NCBI RefSeq assembly: GCF_014647795.1
Contig: NZ_BMPW01000029.1
Coordinates: 36,653 to 100,652, forward strand
DNA: 64,000 bases
Reading direction: 5' to 3'
Source: Actinoplanes campanulatus
GTDB taxonomy: Bacteria > Actinomycetota > Actinomycetes > Mycobacteriales > Micromonosporaceae
Numbering within the stretch: position 1 is the stretch's first letter; each line of letters opens with the position of its first letter. Below are positions 23,901 through 32,520 of the stretch, in pieces. The notes under the pieces were generated by a model. The model worked only from the letters and a program-made list of their open reading frames with translations, was not told the origin of the DNA and did not search any database. The position numbers and the translations under genes were made by a program.

Positions 23901-24359
23901 TTCACCGATTTCAAGCTGCACGTCGAGTACTGGCAGCCGAACCTGCCGTCGAACGTGACCGGCCAGCAGCGCGGCAACAGCGGCGTCTACCTGCAGGACC
24001 GCTACGAGCTGCAGGTGCTGGACTCGTACGGCGACACCACGCTCGCCAACGACGAGGCCGGGAGCATCTACCTGAAGAAGGCACCCGACAGCAACGCGGC
24101 CGCGGCGCCGGAGACCTGGCAGACCTACGACATCACGTTCCGGGCGGCCCGCTTCAACAGCTCGGGCGCGAAGACCGAGAACGCCCGCGTGACCGTCGTG
24201 TGGAACGGCGTCACCGTCCACAACGACGTGGCGATCGACGGGCCCACCGGCGGGGGAGCGGCCGAGAACGCCACGCCCGGTCCCATCCGCCTGCAGGATC
24301 ACGGCGACGCGGGCGCGAACGTGCGATACCGCAACATCCGCATCGAGCCGCTCGGCTGA
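20985..24359 (+). CDS. Large secreted multidomain protein: PA14, sorbosone-dehydrogenase-like propeller, CBM6/35, ricin, DUF1080
   Basis: 1124 residues; ATG chosen because GAGGAG lies 6 nt upstream and a Sec signal follows at once (cleavage about AHA-AP near 31). Domains: PA14 (about 40-190), a six-bladed propeller of the glucose/sorbosone dehydrogenase type (about 210-540; GGLRTPHGIGWGP, LFVTDNQGG), a connecting beta domain (540-670), a CBM6/35 carbohydrate-binding module (about 672-803; YQAENAGLSG), a ricin trefoil (about 805-925; repeated GKCLD and QKW/QVW), and a C-terminal DUF1080 concanavalin-like domain (about 930-1124; LFDGDDLQSWQ, GNSGVYLQDRYELQVLDSYG), a family now linked to 3-keto-glycoside hydrolysis. 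The combination suggests capture and oxidative processing of a polysaccharide outside the cell. Followed by a strong terminator. Confidence 0.9.
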   Translation: MLKRPYRKVFLSLLTLGLAATAGALTAPPAHAAPPPQEPGVTLRVFDVQTPLDKICTLKPAQTPNIDKLMPTIAWSGGDFGIEDNFVAQVLGNVTVPAAGAYTFRLTSDDGSRLSVADTLVINHDGLHGATAKEGAITLAAGIHPLRIDHFERGGGQTLTLEWRAPGATAFTVVPNSALSTDAGVVRVTAPGRKECESAGDSPGDGLPLTGVHPGYDLTNLRPGTFQPKVTGMDWFPDGRLAVLTWGGADDSGTSSAGEVFILGNATGTTSPGNVTVKKVAGGLKEPMGLKIVDGVIYVSEKARLTRLVDTTGDEVTDQYQSVATWPYGGNFHEFAFGLLYEAPNFYLNLSVSINYGGNTTSPQPAANRGTTIKVNKDTGAVSYVAGGLRTPHGIGWGPENGLFVTDNQGGWLPSSKLLHIKQDRFFNHYTTPPGPFDAKPVTAPVLWMPQNEIANSPSTPVLVKEGVFAGQLLIGDVTYGGIQRAYLEKVNGEYQGALFRLTQGLEAGVSELSIGPDGAIYAGGLGAGGNWGQTGKLSYGLQKLSPNGKNTFDILAMRAKNGGFELEYTKPLSTETANALAARYVVKQWRYQPTAGYGGPKIDEQVLNITSAGVSADRKKVTLAIDGLKAGHVVYVRSPRPFSADTGETLWSTEAWYTLNSLTSGPPPIGNTYQAENAGLSGSAGVATNHTGYTGSGFVAGYGTVGATTTFTVNVAAAGTYDVALRYANGPNPFTGTKKISVYANGAKIAQTSLADTGAWANWTTKTESIPLNAGANTIAYRYDTGDDGHVNLDAITISGGAGPITGIAGKCLDVSNSGTADGTKIQLYTCNNSNAQKWSRAGTSFRALGKCLDIDNGGTANGTKVQLWTCNNSAAQVWQPQSNGSILNPQSGKVLDALNGSSADGTQAHIWEYVGAASQHWVLGGGSGVVVLFDGDDLQSWQKSDGTAASWPLSGGSMEVLGGDIRTRQTFTDFKLHVEYWQPNLPSNVTGQQRGNSGVYLQDRYELQVLDSYGDTTLANDEAGSIYLKKAPDSNAAAAPETWQTYDITFRAARFNSSGAKTENARVTVVWNGVTVHNDVAIDGPTGGGAAENATPGPIRLQDHGDAGANVRYRNIRIEPLG

Positions 24360-24367
24360 CCTCCACC

Positions 24368-24399
24368 ACGCGGTGCCGGGACGAGTCCCGGCACCGCGT
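24368..24399. terminator. Strong bidirectional terminator hairpin
   Basis: Perfect 14-bp stem (24368-24381 with 24386-24399; arm ACGCGGTGCCGGGA) and a 4-nt CGAG loop, in the 55-bp gap between two convergent genes. Confidence 0.85.
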
Positions 24400-24414
24400 C
24401 ACCATCTTCACGTC

Positions 24415-26319
24415 TCACCAGCCGAGCAGGTTCCACTGCCACAAGAACCAGGTCAGGGCCACCATCGCCGTCAGCAGGGCCGCCTGGTGGACACGGGCGG
24501 CCACGCCCGCGCCGCTGCCGCGCCAGCCTTTGACCGTCAGGCCCGTCGCGGCCACAGCCGCCGTCAGCGCCACGACCGGCACGCCCCGCAGCAATCGGAA
24601 GCTCAGCGGTACGCCGTAGAGGAACTCGCCGGACCGGGTCAGCACCGTGACGATCAGCCCGCCCAGGAACACCACACCGAGCACGGCCGCGGCCACCGCC
24701 AGCCGGCGCGCCAGCCGCCAGGTAGGCGTCGTCCCGGCCGGCCGCCGGCGGATCCGGCGTACCAGCCGGCCGATCAGCAGCGCCGGCACGCCGAGGACCG
24801 GCAGGAGGAACACCAGGAGCACACCCAGATTGACCGGCAGGGTCTCGGCACGCGACATCAGTTCGGCCGCCGATCCGTCGGTGGCCACGTAATGCCGGCC
24901 GTCCGTACCGACGAGGAACACCAGCCGGTCGCCGTCGGCGGCCTGATACCGCCCGTCGCCCTGCCGCGTCCACGTCTTCTGCCGGAACGTGAGGACACCG
25001 GCATCGTCGATGGCCAGCCGGGACGGCGAGAGCAGGGTGGTGAACTTCTCGAAGGAGGTCGCGTTGTGCCGGGCCGGCTTGTAGAACCCGGCTCGTGGCT
25101 CGGCCGGCCGCGCCGCACCGACGGTGGCCCGGGCGGCCTGCTCGCCGCCGGCGGCCCCACCCTCCGGAGCGAACCGGTCGAAGAAGTCGTCGACGAGCCT
25201 CTGCAGGTCCGGGTTGCCGCCGCTGAGGCTGTTCATGGTGAGGAAAAGCCCGAGGTCGCAGTCCGGCACCAGCATCATGATGCTGGTGAACCCCTCCCAA
25301 CCGCCGTCGTGCAGCAGGACCCGGTGCCCGTTGACCGTGCGTTCCTTGAAGCCGTGGGCATATCCGTCGACGCGCGGGTCGGCGGTGAACGAACGCTGAT
25401 GCATCCGCGCCGTGGTCTGCGGACTGAGGATCCGCCCGGCACCGAAGCGGCCCTCGTGCAGGTGGGCGTTCATGAAGCCGGCCATGTCCGCCGCGGTGGT
25501 GGTGATCGAGCCGTCCGGCGGCATCCGGTCGAAGGTGAACGGGTACACCTTCGGCGGGGTGAGATCGGTGTCGTAGCTGCGGGCCAGATCGGGGGCCAGG
25601 GCGGCGGGCACCGGCTCGGCGGCGGTGCTGCGTGCCATGCCGAGCGGGTCGAGCAGGTGCCGCTGGATGTACTGGTCGTAGCGTTCACCGCTGACCTCGC
25701 TGACGATGTGGCCGGCGAGGGCGGCCCCGTAGTTCGAGTAGGCGGAGACCTCACCGGGTGGGCGGATCCGGGCGGGCATGTGATCGGCCAGGTACCGGCC
25801 CAGCGGCGGTACGCCCGCGGCGTCGCGCGCGCCGGTGCCGGTGATGACGTCCTCGAAACCGGCGGTGTGGCTCATCAGGTGCCGCAGCGTGACCGGCTGG
25901 TCGTAGGTGCCCGGCACCTGGAAGCCGGCGAGATACCGGTTCACGTCGGCATCGAGGTCGAGCCGGCCGACCTCCACCTGCTGCATGACCGCCGTCCACG
26001 TGAACAGTTTGGAGATCGACGCGATCCGTACCAGGGAACGTGACGCGTCGAAGGGTACGGCGCGTTCGGTGTCGGCCATCCCGTACCCCTTGGCGAAGGC
26101 CGTGGCGCCGCCGGCGGCGACCGACACCGCCGCACCGGGCACCCGTGCGGCCGTCAACCGGATGGGCAGGGCGCCGTCGAAGAACCCGGCCAATGCGGCC
26201 GGAGTCGCCGTCGGGCAGGCGACCGGCACCGCGACGGCCGGCCGCGCGGGCGCGACGGCCGGTACCGCCACGCAGCCGAGGAACAGGCTGATCAGTGTCC
26301 GGCGGGTCAGGGCTCTCAT
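24415..26319 (-). CDS. Serine hydrolase of the class C beta-lactamase / PBP4* family with C-terminal membrane segments
   Basis: About 634 residues. A signal peptide (RRTLISLFLGCVAVPAVAPA) precedes a beta-lactamase-like domain (about 45-390) with SISK as the SxxK nucleophile, YSNYG as the YxN motif and HDGGWEG as the HxG equivalent. A linker domain of about 100 residues and three to four C-terminal membrane helices follow, anchoring the enzyme with the catalytic domain outside. This architecture is common in actinomycete D-aminopeptidase/esterase-like proteins; it need not be a resistance enzyme. The ATG at 26319 has GAGGAG 7 nt upstream. It is divergent from a two-component pair that may regulate it. 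Confidence 0.9.
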   Translation of the reverse strand: MRALTRRTLISLFLGCVAVPAVAPARPAVAVPVACPTATPAALAGFFDGALPIRLTAARVPGAAVSVAAGGATAFAKGYGMADTERAVPFDASRSLVRIASISKLFTWTAVMQQVEVGRLDLDADVNRYLAGFQVPGTYDQPVTLRHLMSHTAGFEDVITGTGARDAAGVPPLGRYLADHMPARIRPPGEVSAYSNYGAALAGHIVSEVSGERYDQYIQRHLLDPLGMARSTAAEPVPAALAPDLARSYDTDLTPPKVYPFTFDRMPPDGSITTTAADMAGFMNAHLHEGRFGAGRILSPQTTARMHQRSFTADPRVDGYAHGFKERTVNGHRVLLHDGGWEGFTSIMMLVPDCDLGLFLTMNSLSGGNPDLQRLVDDFFDRFAPEGGAAGGEQAARATVGAARPAEPRAGFYKPARHNATSFEKFTTLLSPSRLAIDDAGVLTFRQKTWTRQGDGRYQAADGDRLVFLVGTDGRHYVATDGSAAELMSRAETLPVNLGVLLVFLLPVLGVPALLIGRLVRRIRRRPAGTTPTWRLARRLAVAAAVLGVVFLGGLIVTVLTRSGEFLYGVPLSFRLLRGVPVVALTAAVAATGLTVKGWRGSGAGVAARVHQAALLTAMVALTWFLWQWNLLGW

Positions 26320-26495
26320 CGTGGTGCTCCTCAAGTCTCATCGCTGGCGGGCGATGCCGAGCCTCCCGCTGACCGGTGCACCGGCACATCGCCGCACGGT
26401 CGGCGCCGGAACCCCACGAAAGGCGCAACCGGCGGGCCCCGATCGTCGACGAAAGTCGCAGTGGCCGCCCGGGCGGCACTGCCTAGGCTGCGGAC

Positions 26496-27620
26496 ATGCA
26501 AACGCGACCTACGGACCCCCGGCCGGCGGACGCCGCATTGGTGCTGGCGTGTCTCGCGCTGACGGTGCTGGCGGTGAAGACGCCCTGGTCGCCGCTGCCG
26601 TGGCCGGTCGTGGCGGTGGCCGGGGCACTGGGCAGCGCGGCCGTGTGGCTTCGCCGCCGGTGGCCGGTGGCCGCCGCGGTCACCGGTGCGGGTACCTTCG
26701 CGCTGACCGGCAACCCCGGGCCGCTCCTGATCGGGCTCTACCACGGCGCCCGGTACGCGCCACGTCGCAGCGGCTGGCTGTGCGGGCTCGCCGCATGGGC
26801 CGGCTTCGTGGGCTGGTCCTGGTTCGACATCGGGCAGTTGACCATCGACAACGTCGCCTTTCCACCCCTCGGCATCGGCCTGGTGGTCCTCGCTGGGATC
26901 AATCTCGCCACCCGCGACGAGCTGCTGGCGTCCCTGCAGGAGCAGGCTCGGCGGGCCGAGTCCGAGCGGCTGCTGCGCGACGAGCAGGCCCGCGCCGCCG
27001 AGCGCACCCGCATCGCCCGGGAGATGCACGACGTCCTGGCCCACAAGGTGTCGCTCATCGCCCTGTACGCCGGTGCGCTGGAACTGCGCGCCACCGACGA
27101 TCCGAAACTGCGCGACGGCACGGCGCTGATCCGCACCACGGCCCGTGAGGCGCTGGTGGACCTCCGGGAGGTGCTGGGCATTCTGCGCACCGACGTGGCA
27201 CCCGCATCGGAAGCCGCCACCGCCGGGCGGTTCCCGGACCTGAGCGCACTGGTCGGGGCGTCCAGCCGGGCGGGGCACCCGGTCGAGCTGCACGACGAGG
27301 CCGGCGACCTGCCGGCGGCCACCGCCCGGGTCGTGTACCGCATCGTCCAGGAGGGCCTGACCAACGCCCACAAACACGCACCCGAGGCACCGACGACCGT
27401 GTCGGTGCGCCGTGACGGGGACGGGAGCGTCGCCGTGTCCGTACACAACGAGATGGGTGCCGCACCGATGGACCTGCCCGGCTCCGGGGCCGGGCTGGTG
27501 GGTCTGGCGGAGCGGATCCGGCTGGTCGGCGGGTCGTTGCGCAGTGGCCCGGTGGCCGGGGACGGCTGGCAGCTGTCCGCCGTCGTACCCTGGCTGGACC
27601 CTCGATCGGAGTTTCGATGA
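26496..27620 (+). CDS. Sensor histidine kinase, NarL-partner (HisKA_3) type
   Basis: A 374-residue protein. Four to five N-terminal membrane segments with almost no external loops (about 15-145) suggest sensing inside or at the membrane. After a coiled linker comes the HisKA_3 box REMHDVLAHKVSLI with phospho-acceptor His178, then an HATPase domain with the N box (GLTNAHKHAP) and G box (GAGLVGLAERI). The stop overlaps the next ATG by 4 nt, so kinase and regulator are coupled. Divergent from the serine hydrolase gene, a likely target of a cell-envelope stress system (inference). Confidence 0.95.
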   Translation: MQTRPTDPRPADAALVLACLALTVLAVKTPWSPLPWPVVAVAGALGSAAVWLRRRWPVAAAVTGAGTFALTGNPGPLLIGLYHGARYAPRRSGWLCGLAAWAGFVGWSWFDIGQLTIDNVAFPPLGIGLVVLAGINLATRDELLASLQEQARRAESERLLRDEQARAAERTRIAREMHDVLAHKVSLIALYAGALELRATDDPKLRDGTALIRTTAREALVDLREVLGILRTDVAPASEAATAGRFPDLSALVGASSRAGHPVELHDEAGDLPAATARVVYRIVQEGLTNAHKHAPEAPTTVSVRRDGDGSVAVSVHNEMGAAPMDLPGSGAGLVGLAERIRLVGGSLRSGPVAGDGWQLSAVVPWLDPRSEFR

Positions 27621-28270
27621 TCTCAGTACTGCTCGCCGACGACGAGGCGCTGATCCGGGCCGGCCTGCGGATGATCCTGGAGACGAGCGACGACCTGACC
27701 GTCGTCGACGAGGCCGGCGACGGTCAGGCGGCGGTGGCCGCCGTCGAGCGGCACCGGCCCGACGTCGTTCTGATGGACATCCGTATGCCCCGCCTCGACG
27801 GGCTCGAAGCGACGGCGGCCATCCGGGCCAAGCCGCAACCACCGTCGGTCATCGTGCTCACCACGTTCAACACCGACCACGACGTGTTCCGGGCCCTCGA
27901 AGCGGGCGCCACCGGATTCCTGCTGAAGGACACGCCACCCGCCGATCTGCTGCGAGCCGTACGCCTCGCCGCCGCCGGCGACGCCATGCTGTCACCGAGC
28001 GTGACCCGCCAGGTGATCCACCGCTTCACCGCGGAGGACCGGTCGCGCAGCCGCGTCGCGGCACTCGACAGGCTCCGCCCCCTGACCGAGCGGGAGCGCG
28101 AGGTGCTCGTACAGATCGGGCTCGGTCACGCCAATGCCGTCATCGCCCGCGCCCTGCACATGAGCGAAGCCACCGTGAAGAGCCACATCACCCGCCTGTT
28201 CGAGAAGCTCGCGGCCACCAACCGTGTCCAGCTGGCCATCGCCGCGTTCCGGGCCGGCCTGGTCGAATGA
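27617..28270 (+). CDS. NarL/FixJ-family response regulator
   Basis: A 217-residue partner of the preceding kinase. The receiver domain carries Asp8/Asp9, phospho-acceptor Asp54 (VVLMDIRMP), the conserved Thr in VLTTFN and Lys in LLKDTPP. The LuxR-type output domain has LTEREREVLVQIGLGHAN and the recognition helix SEATVKSHITRLFEKL. All phosphorelay residues are present. Confidence 0.96.
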   Translation: MISVLLADDEALIRAGLRMILETSDDLTVVDEAGDGQAAVAAVERHRPDVVLMDIRMPRLDGLEATAAIRAKPQPPSVIVLTTFNTDHDVFRALEAGATGFLLKDTPPADLLRAVRLAAAGDAMLSPSVTRQVIHRFTAEDRSRSRVAALDRLRPLTEREREVLVQIGLGHANAVIARALHMSEATVKSHITRLFEKLAATNRVQLAIAAFRAGLVE

Positions 28271-28308
28271 TGGGTTGTGGCCGGCTGTCTTCGGCTGGGC
28301 ACCGGCTG

Positions 28309-31146
28309 CTAGTCCTTGGGACAGCCGTTGCTCTCCTGCGGTGCGGCACCCTCCGTCCCGTACAGATCCCCGATCAGGAACAGACAACGCGGCGCGGTAT
28401 TCGCCGCCTCCTGCGCACTGGCCGGCGTGGGCAGCCGTAGGATTGCGGTATTCCGGGACGCGCCCACCCTCGACTCTGCGAACGTGATCCGCCCACTCGC
28501 GCCCACGTAGGCGAACTCGCGGTCGCGGAACAGTTGCGCCAGCCAGGCCCGGTTCCACGCTCCTGGTCCGGCCTTCCGGGCCGCGGTGACGACCATGTCG
28601 GCTGCGTCGAAGGCGATGCCCACCCGTTCGCCCGGGTACGACGGCACCGCCCACGCCTCGCCGTTCAGTTCGGACGCCTCATCGTTGATCAGGTCGTAGT
28701 AGCCGGCGCAGAACTCCACCAGCGGCCCCTTGTCGGACAGCGGCGCCGCGGGACTGCGCTCCGCGGCGCAACTGCGCCCGGCGAGGACGACCAGGCTGCC
28801 GAGTGCTACGTAGTCCAGGTTCATCTCGGACACGAAGCTCTGCTGCCGAAAGGAAGGCTGAGCGACTATCCGTTCGATCGCGTCGTCGGCGACGATCCGC
28901 GGCAGAGCCTGCACCGCGCAGTCCTCCTTGATGTTCTGCAGGAAGCTCGAATAGCCCGTCTCCCGGCCGGCATAGAAGTACATCCGGCGTTCGCCGGACG
29001 CCCGGGGATCAGGCTTCGTGCAAGGTTTCAGGGCATTCTCGTCTGACAGATCGATGACCTCGACCTCGACCGCGGTGAGGCTTTCGGCGGCTTTTTCGAC
29101 CTCGGTCACCAGACTTTCGATGTAGTCGTCGGGTGGGTCGGAGCGCTCGGGGCGGACGATGGTGAGCAGGTGGACTGCCGGGTCCTTGAGATGGTTCAGA
29201 TAGCCGGCCAACAGCTTGGCCTGTTGCGGGTTCCCGGACACCATCTGGAAGTAGAACTTCGAGATGTCGGCCAGCCCGGAGCCGGTCAGCGTGGTGCCGA
29301 TCGTCGGTACGGCCGCCCGTCCCAGGTCAGCGATGGCCAGCCTGGTCTGCTTGACCGTGCGGTCCAGACCGACCACGGCCTTGATGCTCGCGTCCCGCTC
29401 GACCAGTGGGATCAGCACGTCCCGGGTGACCCGGTCGGCCGCGGCCATCTCGCGGCCGCCGTTCGCGATGATCACGCGGAGCAGGGGATCGTCCTCGCCG
29501 GTCACCGAGATGTTCTGCTGCCGCTGCACGATGGCGAGCCCGATCAGCTCCTCGGCGACCGCAATGTCGGTTTCGAGGTCGGCGCCGGCATGGGTGAGGC
29601 CACCGAAGTAGATGATGCTGATCAGCGGCCGGTTCCGGTGCGTGTCGTGAATCCTGGCCGCCTCGGCGTTGAGCCGGAAGATCTCGCGCTGGGCGGCCGC
29701 GAGCCGGTCGTTGGTGCCGAAGATCTGGCCGTCGTTGTCGCTGTAGCCGACGCATTGTTTGTCGCCGGGCGCGATCTCGGCCAGCCGCACGTCGATCCCG
29801 GCAGAGGTTTTCGCCCTCAGGTAGGAGCAGCCCGCCTGCCAGAAGTCCTGCAACCGGGCGGCGGGCAGCGCGGCGACCGCGACCAGGCAGCCCACCAGGA
29901 TCACCTCGAGCACGCCGCGCCGGGCCAGCCGGGAAGGCTTGCCCGGGTCGAGGTCCAGGTCGGCCCAGGCGTCGGGATCCTCGCCGGAGGTCCGGGCGAT
30001 CGCCTCCGGCCGCAGCGGCTCGGGCAGGTGAATGGTGAGGAACCGGGCGTCGGCCGCGAGTTTCTGCCGCTGGACGGGCAGTTCTCGCTTCCAGGTGCTG
30101 TAGGCGGTGGCGCTGGCCGGGGCGAACAGCGGCACCTCCTCGGGCCGGTCGATTTCCGTGCCGGCATCAGGAGTCCCGGGCTCGTCGCGGCACCCGGCGA
30201 TGACCAGCAAGGGGTCCACTTTTCCGGTCTCGTTGCGGACGTCGTTGATCAGGCGCAGCAGCGGGAGACCGCCGTTCTCCTCGCTCGCGTGGTCGATCAG
30301 CACCGGTACGTACGCCGTGCGCCGCCACCCCCGGCGCCGCGGCAGCACCGACAACCGGCGCCGCCGGTACGCCTGCCGCAGATCCTCCAGGAAGGCGTGG
30401 ACGAGCAGTTTGTGGAGCTGTCCGGCGTTCTGCTCGTCGAGCCGGCCGGCGGTGAGGCGTTCCGCGAAGCCGAAGAAGTCGGAGGAGTGCTCCGGCACCA
30501 TGTAGGTCTGGCGCCGCATGAACCACCGGGCCTCCGGCACGATGCCGTACGAGCGGCGGCCGAGCCATTTGAGGATCAAGAGCCGGACGAACCAGAGCGC
30601 CCCGCTGAGGCCGAGGGTGCTGAACCCGCTGTCGCCCTGGGCGGACACCTGGGTTTGTGCCGCCTCCTGAATGGAGGGCGATTGACCACGCCATTTCCGG
30701 AGCAGCGCGACGATCTCCGACTGGGGGTCGCGGTTGCGGGATGGGGTGAGCGTCTGGCGGGTGAGGAACTTGGCGACGCGGTACCGGCGGAAGCTGTTGG
30801 GCCGGGCGGAGAACCGGTCCTCCTGGAGGCGCTGACACAGCTGTTCCAGCAAGATCAGCTTGGGTGGTTCGGATGCCGCCGTCGACGCGAGGACCGCGGT
30901 CGCGGCGTCCAGGAACACATAGGGCGTCCGCGGCTCAGCCTTTTCCAGCACATCGCGGAATCCCCGGAGGAATCCGTGCACGGACTCCTCCGGCCCGACC
31001 AGGCGGATGAGCGGCAGGGGGATGTCGCCGTGCACCGCCATGTCCGACACCCGGGGCAGGAACGGAGGCCGTTTGCGCAGCGTGAGCACCAGCTTCAGCA
31101 GCTCATGGACCCCTGGGAAGACAGGTGGCCTGAACTCCGCTGCCAT
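28309..31146 (-). CDS. Large membrane sensor-like protein: degenerate NTPase half, TM helix, periplasmic binding-like half
   Basis: About 945 residues; ATG at 31146 preferred (GGGGC just upstream), the frame being open to 31311. The N-terminal half (1-405, cytoplasmic) looks like a helical NTPase/STAND-type domain that has lost its P-loop: no GxxxxGK[ST] is visible, but hydrophobic-acidic strands remain (YVPVLIDHASEE; DPLLVIAGCRDEPG). A hydrophobic patch lies near 178-195 and a clear TM helix at about 411-430. The outer half (430-945) resembles a type I periplasmic (Leu/Ile/Val) binding protein: ISIIYFGGL, LLRVIIANGGR, VPTIGTTLTGSGLADI, FYFQMVSGNPQQAKLL, then RMYFYAGRETGY. So a ligand-binding receptor coupled to an inactive or remodelled ATPase is my reading. 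No substrate-transport genes are nearby; a broken SARP gene lies upstream. Confidence 0.75.
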   Translation of the reverse strand: MAAEFRPPVFPGVHELLKLVLTLRKRPPFLPRVSDMAVHGDIPLPLIRLVGPEESVHGFLRGFRDVLEKAEPRTPYVFLDAATAVLASTAASEPPKLILLEQLCQRLQEDRFSARPNSFRRYRVAKFLTRQTLTPSRNRDPQSEIVALLRKWRGQSPSIQEAAQTQVSAQGDSGFSTLGLSGALWFVRLLILKWLGRRSYGIVPEARWFMRRQTYMVPEHSSDFFGFAERLTAGRLDEQNAGQLHKLLVHAFLEDLRQAYRRRRLSVLPRRRGWRRTAYVPVLIDHASEENGGLPLLRLINDVRNETGKVDPLLVIAGCRDEPGTPDAGTEIDRPEEVPLFAPASATAYSTWKRELPVQRQKLAADARFLTIHLPEPLRPEAIARTSGEDPDAWADLDLDPGKPSRLARRGVLEVILVGCLVAVAALPAARLQDFWQAGCSYLRAKTSAGIDVRLAEIAPGDKQCVGYSDNDGQIFGTNDRLAAAQREIFRLNAEAARIHDTHRNRPLISIIYFGGLTHAGADLETDIAVAEELIGLAIVQRQQNISVTGEDDPLLRVIIANGGREMAAADRVTRDVLIPLVERDASIKAVVGLDRTVKQTRLAIADLGRAAVPTIGTTLTGSGLADISKFYFQMVSGNPQQAKLLAGYLNHLKDPAVHLLTIVRPERSDPPDDYIESLVTEVEKAAESLTAVEVEVIDLSDENALKPCTKPDPRASGERRMYFYAGRETGYSSFLQNIKEDCAVQALPRIVADDAIERIVAQPSFRQQSFVSEMNLDYVALGSLVVLAGRSCAAERSPAAPLSDKGPLVEFCAGYYDLINDEASELNGEAWAVPSYPGERVGIAFDAADMVVTAARKAGPGAWNRAWLAQLFRDREFAYVGASGRITFAESRVGASRNTAILRLPTPASAQEAANTAPRCLFLIGDLYGTEGAAPQESNGCPKD

Positions 31147-31406
31147 GTGTGCCCCGCTCCACGCAACTGATCTACATCGAAGCGATGATGATAGCCATTC
31201 GTCGCTACGCATCGGGGTCACACGATGTCGGTAAGTAGGCGATACCGGAGTGGGAGCCGGAGCGATATGCCTCACCGGGAGCCAATAGTCACAGCGCAGC
31301 ATGAACATCATTGCGCTTGGTATCGATCCCAGTCTCCGCCGTGATCATCCACGAGAGATCACGATGGACGGAGCCGATCAGGCATACGTGACACGGCGAG
31401 GCAATC

Positions 31407-31861
31407 GTGGACTTGCGGCTGTTGGGGCCGGTGCAACTGTGGACCGAGGAAAACCGATCAGGGTGGGGCCGCCGAAACAGCGGGCGGTCCTGGCCGCCTT
31501 GGCCTATTCGGTGGGGCAACCGGTGCCGGTCAGTGTGCTGATCGAGCGGGTCTGGTGCGACAGCCCACCCGCCGAGGCGCGGACGAGCATTCAAGCCTAT
31601 GTGACGCGGCTGCGGCGACTCACGGGGCCGGAGCGGCCGATCGACATCGCCCGGGCCGGCGACGGCTACCAACTCAACCTGCCCTGGCCGGATGTCGACG
31701 TGAACAGGACCCGCCATCTCGCCCGGCAGGCGCGTTCCAGTCTGGAGATCGGTGACCGACTGCATCGGCATCCGGCCGACCACCTCGGGGTCGAACCGGG
31801 GCCAGAGCTGCGCCGGCTGCACCAGGCGCTGCTGCAACCCAAGCCGGACCCCGGCCGGTAA
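31407..31861 (+). pseudogene. Broken SARP/AfsR-type regulator
   Basis: The expected N-terminus (VDLRLLGPVQLWTEE, from GTG 31407) is in a different frame from the rest of the OmpR-like DNA-binding domain (IRVGPPKQRAVLAALAY ... SIQAYVTRLRRLTG), so a frameshift lies near 31450-31465. After ARQARSSLEIGDRL the protein jumps straight to HLGVEPGPELRRLHQALL, the end of the BTAD domain, so roughly 100 residues of BTAD are deleted in frame. No ATPase or TPR part remains. A frame from 31301 reads through but lacks the true start. It probably once regulated a neighbouring cluster or the sensor at 28309. Confidence 0.8.
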
Positions 31862-32118
31862 CCGAATTGGCGGGAGTACCGGCTCTCGGCGGGGTTGTTC
31901 CTCCCATGAGATCCCGACCGGCTGATGCCGGCCGGACATGATCCTGACGCGCAGCGGTTGCGGTCGGCTTGGCGTGTGCTTGGCGTCCGCTTGACGGCCC
32001 TCATCCACCGTGTACCACCTCGACAGCCGCCACTCGCGGCGACCCGCCGACTCAAGTACCTGGCCGACACCGCCGCACTCCGGATCCCGAAGACGCACGG
32101 GATCTGCAACGATGAATC

Positions 32119-32463
32119 ATGACCTCCGGATGGCGGAACGATGGGGATCCTCTGGCAGCGATCGCGGGCGCGATCGCCCTGATCATGATCGTTTTCTATG
32201 TCGGACTGATACGTCAGCAGGGTGGTCAGGTGGCGGCCTGGTTCCTCGCCGGACTGGCAATCGCAGCACTTCTTTCGATCTATGGCGTAGCTCGCACAGC
32301 GCCCGGGCGCCGGCCGGTGCTGGCGGTGTCGGGCCTGATGATGGTGGCACTCGGCCTTCTCGGCATCCTGTCGATCGGAATACCCATCCTCGGTGCGGGC
32401 GTTCTGGCCCTGGTCGCTGCCACGCGCGCAGCGGGCGCCGGGGCGGGGTCGCCCGCTCGGTAG
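32119..32463 (+). CDS. Small membrane protein of unknown function
   Basis: A 114-residue protein with three hydrophobic helices (about 12-32, 40-58, 67-100) and a short C-terminal tail. No recognised motif, no clear ribosome site and no operon partner. The 257 bp before it (31862-32118) show nothing I can name. Coding potential is judged from the regular membrane-protein composition only. Confidence 0.5.
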   Translation: MTSGWRNDGDPLAAIAGAIALIMIVFYVGLIRQQGGQVAAWFLAGLAIAALLSIYGVARTAPGRRPVLAVSGLMMVALGLLGILSIGIPILGAGVLALVAATRAAGAGAGSPAR

Positions 32464-32520
32464 AGGGTTCGCCGGCGCGCGGAGACGTGCGTTCCCCGTT
32501 CCCGGCGCTGGGTGATGCGA

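Noticed and set aside
21603-24302. 899-codon open frame opposite the secreted multidomain protein
   Set aside because: Antisense to conserved propeller, CBM and ricin domains; composition typical of a mirror frame and no start context.
29170-31170. 666-codon plus-strand frame opposite the sensor-like protein
   Set aside because: Gly/Gln/Arg/Pro-rich with no motif; the minus-strand reading has a TM helix and binding-protein motifs and is the better gene.
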